From Glaciecola blandensis (lineage in GTDB: Bacteria > Pseudomonadota > Gammaproteobacteria > Enterobacterales > Alteromonadaceae), in NCBI RefSeq assembly GCF_031846165.1, contig NZ_JAVRIE010000006.1, positions 242,576-306,575 on the forward strand: a DNA stretch of 64,000 nt. The letters are read 5' to 3'. A program made the position numbers and the translations under genes. Of this stretch, positions 59,703 through 64,000 are shown one piece after another. Within the stretch, counting starts at the first letter, position 1, and every line of letters begins with the position of its first letter. The notes under the pieces were generated by a model, which did not search any database, had not been told where the DNA came from, and saw only the letters and a list, made by a program, of their open reading frames with translations.

Positions 59703-59761
59703 AGCAAATCTCCTGTAATGTGTTAAGAATACCATTGAACCGCAAAAATTGTATACATCAA

Positions 59762-60030
59762 TGCATAACGGGCAGCATTGCGTGCAACCGCACGTAATGA
59801 TGCCCCAGCGACCGAAGGGAGTGAGTTTATGCGATTGTTTTGTTGCTTGGATCTATTGAGGTTTTGATAAAACATTCCCTGTTTCCTTACGATAACCATG
59901 TAGGTAAAACAATACTCGTTTGAAACTAATACAGCAACTGATGGTTGGCAGCGTGAACCAAACAACAAATGCTCGCGAACCCGAAAAGAACTTATTAACA
60001 ACAGATAAGAGTGACTCTTGAAAGAAAGAG
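59762..60030. repeat. attC-like site 2 (59762-59843) plus conserved leader (59844-60030)
   Basis: Left end GCATAAC, arms GGGCAGCATTGCGTGC / GCACGTAATGATGCCCC with unpaired extra bases, then AGCGACCGAAGGGAG and the right end TGCGATTGTTTTG. The leader follows directly. Imperfect arms with extrahelical bases are the hallmark of integron attC sites. Confidence 0.75.
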
Positions 60031-60078
60031 CTTTCAATAATGCAAAATATGATTGTATTTATATAACAAGATGTTAAT

Positions 60079-60103
60079 GTGTATAAAATCAAAATATATA
60101 CAC
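60079..60103. promoter_or_regulatory. Probable VapB operator
   Basis: GTGTATA (60079-60085) and TATACAC (60097-60103) form an inverted repeat 11-35 bases before the vapB start, where antitoxin operators lie. Confidence 0.5.
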
Positions 60104-60114
60104 ACTGGTGACAT

Positions 60115-60309
60115 ATGAGAACAAACATAGTTATTGATGATGAACTTATGGCTGATGCTTTAAGAGCTTCCGGATTACAAACGAAAAGGGAGGCGGTGGA
60201 AGAGGGATTAAAAGCTCTCATTCGGTTAAAGAAGCAAACTAATATTAAAAACCTTCGTGGTAAACTTCATTGGGACGGGGACCTTGAAGAGATGAGAGCA
60301 TCTAAATGA
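60115..60309 (+). CDS. vapB: VapB-type antitoxin
   Basis: 64 residues. MRTNIVIDDELMADALRASG is the ribbon-helix-helix-like DNA-binding start of VapB antitoxins, followed by KREAVEEGLKALIRLKKQ and a tail with LRGKLHWDGDLEEMR that contacts the toxin. Its end overlaps vapC by 4 bases. Confidence 0.88.
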   Translation: MRTNIVIDDELMADALRASGLQTKREAVEEGLKALIRLKKQTNIKNLRGKLHWDGDLEEMRASK

Positions 60310-60707
60310 TTCTAGTCGACACAAGCGTCTGGATTGACTATTTCAAAGGTATTGAAACTCAAGAAACAAACTTTTTGGACCTTGCGTTAAGTCATGAGGA
60401 TGTAGCTATTGGTGACTTGATACTACTTGAAATTCTCCAAGGATTCCGAAGCGATAAAGATTATCAGATAGCAAAACAAAGCCTCGCTGCTCTATATCAA
60501 TTCAATATGCTTACTACTGACCTTGCAATAAAAGCAGCCGAAAATTATCGAATTTTGCGTAAGCAGGGCATTACTATTCGAAAATCAGCAGATGTAATTA
60601 TCGCTACTTTTTGCATTGAGAAAAACATCCCACTGCTTTTTACAGATCGCGACTTCCTTCCGTTCACTCAGCACATGAAGCTTCAGACTGCATGCATTCA
60701 GACATAA
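60306..60707 (+). CDS. vapC: VapC-type PIN-domain toxin
   Basis: 133 residues with the PIN acidic quartet: ILVDTSVWIDYF (first Asp), LILLEILQGFR (Glu), IRKSADVIIATFC (Asp) and LLFTDRDFLPF (Asp). VapC toxins are Mg2+-dependent ribonucleases, often cutting initiator tRNA or rRNA. The attC-like site begins straight after its stop, exactly as in an integron cassette. Confidence 0.92.
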   Translation: MILVDTSVWIDYFKGIETQETNFLDLALSHEDVAIGDLILLEILQGFRSDKDYQIAKQSLAALYQFNMLTTDLAIKAAENYRILRKQGITIRKSADVIIATFCIEKNIPLLFTDRDFLPFTQHMKLQTACIQT

Positions 60708-60980
60708 CACCCGCATAACAGGCAGCATTGCGTGCAGCCGCACGTAATGTTGCCCCAGCGACCGAAGGGAGGGCGTTTATGCGATTGTTATGTTGTTTCG
60801 GTTTGGTGCGGTTTTGATAAAACATTCCATGTTTCCTTGCGTTAACCATTTAGGTAAAAAAATACTCGTTTGGCGCAGATACAGCAACTGATGGTTAGTA
60901 GCGTGAACCAAACATTATGCGCTCGCGAACCCGAAATTAACTCATTAAAAACAGATGAGAGGGACTCTTGAAAGAACCAG
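60708..60980. repeat. attC-like site 3 (60708-60795) plus conserved leader (60796-60980)
   Basis: GCATAAC, arms GGCAGCATTGCGTGC / GCACGTAATGTTGCCCC, block AGCGACCGAAGGGAG and right end TGCGATTGTTATG. The leader follows: GATAAAACATTCCATG, then GTTAACCATTTAGG, ATACTCGTTTGG, GCTCGCGAACCCGAAA and ACTCTTGAAAGAA. Confidence 0.78.
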
Positions 60981-61012
60981 TTTACTTCTAACTCAATACT
61001 GCAAAAGCACTC

Positions 61013-61306
61013 TTATGCTGCGTTTAAATCTAATCGTTGCACTTTCGCCAAGTCTAGGCTTTGCTTAGCTTGCCATAATTCGTAATTATCTTGCATACTG
61101 AGCCAGCTTTCGGGTGTTCTGCCAAGAGTTTTTGACAACCTTAGCGCCATTTCTGGGCTTATAGCGCTTTTACCTTTTACTACTCGACTTAGCGTTGATG
61201 CGGCTACACCTAAGTGAGATGCTAAAGTTCTACAGCTTACACCGTAAGGCTCCAGATAGACTGACTCGATAAATTCACCTGGGTGCGGTGGGTTATGCAT
61301 ATTCAT
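61013..61306 (-). CDS. higA: HigA-type antitoxin (XRE)
   Basis: 97 residues. NPPHPGEFIESVYLEPYGVSCRTLASHLGVAASTLSRVVKGKSAISPEMALRLSKTLGRTPESWLSMQDNYELWQA is the full HigA/VapI-type helix-turn-helix antitoxin pattern. It follows higB and its start overlaps the toxin stop by one base, the reversed toxin-first order typical of HigBA. Confidence 0.92.
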   Translation of the reverse strand: MNMHNPPHPGEFIESVYLEPYGVSCRTLASHLGVAASTLSRVVKGKSAISPEMALRLSKTLGRTPESWLSMQDNYELWQAKQSLDLAKVQRLDLNAA

Positions 61307-61584
61307 TAGTGATAATCCTCATAATTTAGAATGTAAGCATTACCATCCTTGAACTCGAATGTTACTCTCCAATTTCCATTTACGGATATAGACCAGATAT
61401 TCGATCGCTCACCTTTTAGCTTGTGTAAGGAAAAGCCCGGAATATTAATATCCTCTATTTCATGCGCGGTATTTATAGCCGCGAGCTGCATGCGAAGTTT
61501 TTTTGCATGCTGAGTTTTAATGCCAGAAGTTTTACCTTTTTCGTAAAACACCTTAAGGCCTTTATGCTTGAACGATTTGATCAT
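61306..61584 (-). CDS. higB: HigB-type toxin (RelE/ParE superfamily)
   Basis: 92 residues. MIKSFKHKGLKVFYEKGKTSGI, then FSLHKLKGERSNIWSISVNGNWRVTFEFKDGNAYILNYEDYH, the YoeB/HigB-like mRNA interferase signature. Cleaves mRNA on the ribosome; neutralised by the HigA product that follows. Confidence 0.92.
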   Translation of the reverse strand: MIKSFKHKGLKVFYEKGKTSGIKTQHAKKLRMQLAAINTAHEIEDINIPGFSLHKLKGERSNIWSISVNGNWRVTFEFKDGNAYILNYEDYH

Positions 61585-61629
61585 GAAATGAGTGTAGCGC
61601 GGTGCGCATCACAAAACAAGAGAAACATA

Positions 61630-61700
61630 ACACCTACTATAAGCGGCAGGCCAGTGCTCTTCTGGCATGTCCGTCTTCATAGTTTTGTTATTTGCCCCTA
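61630..61700. repeat. attC-like site without leader
   Basis: ACACCTACTATAAG, then arms GGCAGGCCAG / CTGGCATGTCC around a short loop, then TTCATAGTTTTGTTATTTGCC, the same order as the other sites. No leader follows, and the HigBA and the next module are separated only by this site. Confidence 0.6.
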
Positions 61701-61703
61701 CAT

Positions 61704-61991
61704 CTATCTTAATTCACTAAATACTTCAGGATGTTGCTCAGCAATTCTCAATAAAGCTATTGCTGGCCCTTGAGGATTTCTTCGCCCTTGCTCCCAATCC
61801 TGCAAGGTTCTTGTACTTACGCCTAGTAATCCAGCAAACATAACTTGAGACATTTTTAGTTTTGAACGAATTACTTGTGGCGCGGAAGGCTCACTAAGTT
61901 CTGTTGTTCTGAGGGAGGCCTTTCCCTTTTTGTATTCCTTAATCTCATTTATACCAGCTAATATTTCGGCACCAATATCTCGATTACTCAT
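61704..61991 (-). CDS. Helix-turn-helix antitoxin (HigA2/NadS-like)
   Basis: 95 residues. IRSKLKMSQVMFAGLLGVSTRTLQDWEQGRRNPQGPAIALLRIAEQHPEVF is the helix-turn-helix part, typical of the antitoxins that follow RelE-like toxins. It overlaps the upstream toxin gene by 8 bases. Distinct from the HigA at 61013. Confidence 0.9.
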   Translation of the reverse strand: MSNRDIGAEILAGINEIKEYKKGKASLRTTELSEPSAPQVIRSKLKMSQVMFAGLLGVSTRTLQDWEQGRRNPQGPAIALLRIAEQHPEVFSELR

Positions 61992-62295
61992 TGTCGATTG
62001 CCTCCGCTATTTGTTTCAGTATATGGCCTGCAATAGTTGAGCGTTCCGATTTACTATACAAAGTAAGCATCCAAATTTCATGTTCTGCTTTCTTCCAATA
62101 GTAAATAGCGCGTATGCCGCCACTTTTACCTTTTCCTGAAGAAGCCCACCTCACTTTTCTAACACCGCCCGAACCTCTGACAATATCGCCTGCATCTGGT
62201 TTCTGTAGCAGGTAGGATTGCAGTGCTCTGTACTCATCATCAGATAAGTATTCGGAGAGTATTTTAGTAAAGAGACTTGTTTCAATAAAAACCAT
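61984..62295 (-). CDS. RelE/HigB2-type toxin
   Basis: 103 residues from the ATG at 62295. FIETSLFTKILSEYLSDDEYRALQSYLLQKPDAGDIVRGSGGVRKVRWASSGKGKSGGIRAIYYWK is the type II RelE/HigB2 family pattern. Likely a translation-dependent mRNA endonuclease. Operator palindrome just upstream. Confidence 0.9.
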   Translation of the reverse strand: MVFIETSLFTKILSEYLSDDEYRALQSYLLQKPDAGDIVRGSGGVRKVRWASSGKGKSGGIRAIYYWKKAEHEIWMLTLYSKSERSTIAGHILKQIAEAIDNE

Positions 62296-62305
62296 ATTAC
62301 AATAA

Positions 62306-62320
62306 TACGGCAATGCCGTA
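62306..62320. promoter_or_regulatory. Operator palindrome of the HigB2-type module
   Basis: TACGGCA-A-TGCCGTA, a perfect 7+1+7 dyad 10-25 bases upstream of the toxin ATG, overlapping the expected promoter or leader. A good candidate for antitoxin binding. Confidence 0.65.
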
Positions 62321-62347
62321 CCTTGTCAACTGATATTCGAAGGCAAA

Positions 62348-62646
62348 TAACACCCCGCATAGAGGGCAAGTTTATGGGTGCAGCTTTTGAGCGAAGCGAA
62401 ATGCGCCCGTAAGCTTGTCCCAGCGACCGAAGGGAGTGAACTGATGCGTTTGTTAGCACCGGTTGATTTAACTCGGTTTTGATTAAACATTTAATGCCTC
62501 CTTGCGTTAACCATTCAGTTTGAATCGTACTCGTTTTACGGTTAGACAACAACTGATGTTCGATGGCGAAGACCAAACAGCGAATGCTCGCGAACCCGTA
62601 ATAGAATTTCTGACAAATAGATGAGAGTAACTCTTGAAAGAATGAG
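62348..62646. repeat. attC-like site 4 (62348-62460) plus conserved leader (62461-62646)
   Basis: CCGCATAGAGGGCAAG and its imperfect complement CTTGTCC flank a longer inner stem-loop (GGGTGCAGC / GCGCCC). AGCGACCGAAGGGAG and TGATGCGTTTGTTAGCACC close it. The leader follows from TTGATTTAACTC to CTCTTGAAAGAATGAG and is the most diverged of the five. Confidence 0.75.
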
Positions 62647-62694
62647 CTTATACCTAAATCAAAACTGTAGAAAAACGAAGCATATTAGAATACA

Positions 62695-62715
62695 ATGTAT
62701 GACAATGTAATACAT
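62695..62715. promoter_or_regulatory. Probable operator of the dinJ-yafQ module
   Basis: ATGTAT (62695-62700) and ATACAT (62710-62715) form an inverted repeat just ahead of the ribosome binding site GAGGTG of dinJ. Confidence 0.45.
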
Positions 62716-62725
62716 GAGGTGATTT

Positions 62726-63004
62726 ATGAAAACGGAAATGTTAAGCACTCGAATAGACCACGATACAAAGGTTGCGTTTACTTATATCTGCGACGAAGTT
62801 GGTTTAAGTCCATCACAAGCAATTAAGCTTTTTGCTAAAGCTGTTATCAATCATGGCGGTATACCTTTTGATTTAAAAGCAAAACGCCCTAATGAAGATA
62901 CACTAGCGGCAATCCTTCAGCTAGAGAGTGGTTTAGGAAACAAAGCTGATGATGCAAATGAGCTCCTCTCTCACTTGAGCGAGGGTAAGCTAGACAATGT
63001 TTAG
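62726..63004 (+). CDS. dinJ: DinJ/RelB-type antitoxin
   Basis: 92 residues. EMLSTRIDHDTKVAFTYICDEVGLSPSQAIKLFAKAVINHGGIPFDLK is the RelB/DinJ ribbon-helix-helix domain. An acidic tail that clamps the toxin follows. GAGGTG precedes the ATG; it overlaps yafQ by 8 bases. Confidence 0.9.
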   Translation: MKTEMLSTRIDHDTKVAFTYICDEVGLSPSQAIKLFAKAVINHGGIPFDLKAKRPNEDTLAAILQLESGLGNKADDANELLSHLSEGKLDNV

Positions 63005-63269
63005 CCTTGAATACTCGAACCAATTCAAGAAAGATTTTAAGAAAATAACTAAATTATCAATACCCGATATTATTGAAGTTGGTAACGTAATTTCGACTTT
63101 GCAAAAAGGTGAGCACCTTGCTCCAAAATACTCAGACCATTCACTTTCAGGCAATTGGTCCGAATATCGAGACTGTCATATAAAGCCTGATTTGGTTTTA
63201 ATTTATAAAGTTGATTCCAACATATTAAAGCTAGCAAGAATTGGCTCTCATAGCGATCTATTTACCTAG
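62997..63269 (+). CDS. yafQ: YafQ-type toxin (RelE superfamily)
   Basis: 90 residues. LEYSNQFKKDFKKITKLSIPDIIEVGNVISTLQKGEHLAPKYSDHSLSGNWSEYRDCHIKPDLVLIYKVDSNILKLARIGSHSDLF has the YafQ hallmarks: KxxKDxKK, the catalytic HxLxGxWxxxxDCHIxPDLLLIY and LxRxGSHSxLF. Ribosome-dependent mRNA cleavage expected. An attC-like site follows within 10 bases. Confidence 0.93.
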   Translation: MFSLEYSNQFKKDFKKITKLSIPDIIEVGNVISTLQKGEHLAPKYSDHSLSGNWSEYRDCHIKPDLVLIYKVDSNILKLARIGSHSDLFT

Positions 63270-63276
63270 CACGCTA

Positions 63277-63560
63277 ACACCCCGCATAACGGGCAGTTTT
63301 TTGGGTGGGCATAGTCCCAACCAGAAAACTGTCCTGCGCGAGCGTAGCGAGGTTGATGCGTTTGTTAGCACCGGTTGATTTAACTTGACCTTGATAAAAC
63401 ACTTACTGCCTCCTTGCGTTAACCATTTAGGTAAAAATATACTCGTTTGACGTTAAAACAACAACTGATGTCGACTAGCGAAGACTAAACAGCAAATGCT
63501 CGCGAACCCGAAAGTAGCTGACTAACGACCGTTGAGGATAACTATTGAGAGACAGAGCGA
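63277..63560. repeat. attC-like site 5 (63277-63372) plus conserved leader (63373-63560)
   Basis: CCGCATAAC, arms GGGCAGTTTTTTGG / CCAGAAAACTGTCC around GTGGGCATAGTCCCAA, then TGCGCGAGCGTAGCGAGG and TGATGCGTTTGTTAGCACC. The leader is clearly related to those at sites 1-4 over its whole length. Confidence 0.78.
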
Positions 63561-63569
63561 CGCTAGGGC

Positions 63570-63986
63570 TTAATCTTCTATATGATCCAAAATATATGTA
63601 AGCACCTTTTCAACATCAGCCGCAAAATATAGGTTTAGTTGAATATTTGCTTTATTTCCATTTGCGTCAACTAAGACCAATGCGCTCTTAGTTATTGTGC
63701 TTTTTTCAGCTACTAGTTTTGATAAGTCTACATCTGCCAAGCCACCGAATTCAGTTACGTAAATTACGTGACCATCAGTAAATTCTATCTCTGACAATAA
63801 TCCTTTGAACAGTGAAATTATCGCTAAGCAAAATGAACCTAAAGCAATTGAAAAAAATGCACCATACTTGAAGCTATCTGATAGCCCAAACTGACTTAAA
63901 ATAAGTAAGGCTATTGCAAAAGCAAAGTTTGGCAGTAGCGTGTAGTAGGTAAGTAAATGAAGCCTTGGCTTTACTTTAAAGCTCAA
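63570..63986 (-). CDS. Hypothetical membrane protein of the last cassette
   Basis: 138 residues. Two hydrophobic helices (about 12-35 and 40-62), then a soluble domain beginning FKGLLSEIEFTDGHVIYVTEFGGLADVDLSKL. No family recognised. It reads toward the leader of site 5. The window ends 14 bases past its start. Confidence 0.65.
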   Translation of the reverse strand: MSFKVKPRLHLLTYYTLLPNFAFAIALLILSQFGLSDSFKYGAFFSIALGSFCLAIISLFKGLLSEIEFTDGHVIYVTEFGGLADVDLSKLVAEKSTITKSALVLVDANGNKANIQLNLYFAADVEKVLTYILDHIED

Positions 63987-64000
63987 TTAAACATCACCGC

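Noticed and set aside
59723..60849. Repeated minus-strand frames with NNRINxLPSVAGAxLRAxARNAA
   Set aside because: These are translations of the attC-like palindromes and leaders (sites 2 and 3), not related proteins.
1..64000. CRISPR array, rRNA, tRNA or prophage
   Set aside because: No regularly spaced short repeats with unique spacers, no recognisable RNA gene and no phage structural genes were seen by eye; a tRNA scan was not possible.

Overview
The window is chromosomal DNA of a Gram-negative gammaproteobacterium, most likely a marine member of the Alteromonadales or a relative. This rests on protein resemblance (MoaB/MoaC, RlmE, FdxA, HiPIP, TapT-type DTW protein, VF530 and TIGR03643 proteins), on the many lipoproteins and outer-membrane barrels, on a GH9 cellulase, and on an integron-like cassette array full of toxin-antitoxin genes. 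I recognised no rRNA, tRNA or CRISPR array.

Layout. 1-1.6 kb: molybdopterin genes moaC (cut) and moaB, then a DTW-domain tRNA-modifying enzyme. 1.65-5.92 kb: a 4.27-kb element bounded by perfect 26-bp inverted repeats, carrying merR, merT, merP and a Cys-rich GDCC protein (no merA), two convergent parDE modules and a short tyrosine recombinase. 5.9-19.2 kb: ordinary genes (GST, VOC proteins, exported amidase, HiPIP, flavin reductase, HNH nuclease, a FAN1-like/DEDDh nuclease fusion, GH9 cellulase), interrupted by two related large palindromic repeats at 8.74-8.91 and 17.39-17.60 kb.

19.2-41.9 kb is the most striking block. Fifteen closely packed minus-strand genes encode an ExbB/TolQ protein, two ExbD/TolR proteins, an AgmX-type TonB-like protein, three large TPR or coiled-coil lipoproteins, periplasmic proteins, outer-membrane barrels, a TlpA-like thioredoxin, a DUF4266 lipoprotein, a DUF3570 barrel and an HzsA-like c-heme lipoprotein. 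They diverge across a 763-bp gap from three plus-strand genes for c-type heme proteins and a Tat-exported DUF1501-like protein. The arrangement suggests a proton-driven, envelope-spanning machine linked to extracytoplasmic redox proteins. An ApbE flavin transferase lies just beyond, and the DUF3570 protein contains an ApbE-like target motif (D-x-x-S-G-A-S).

42-55 kb: peptidase M24, ApbE, a GNAT protein, an FAD-dependent oxidoreductase, FdxA, RlmE, a TrmH-family methyltransferase, DUF1287, then a run of small membrane or exported proteins of unknown function, an RNase E S1-like domain joined to a membrane segment, and a serine beta-lactamase-like hydrolase. 56-64 kb: a cassette array with attC-like imperfect palindromes. 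Five are followed by a shared leader of about 185 bp. The cassettes include VapBC, HigBA, a second HigB/HigA-type pair, DinJ/YafQ and a RelE/ParE-type pair whose toxin start seems mutated to ATA.
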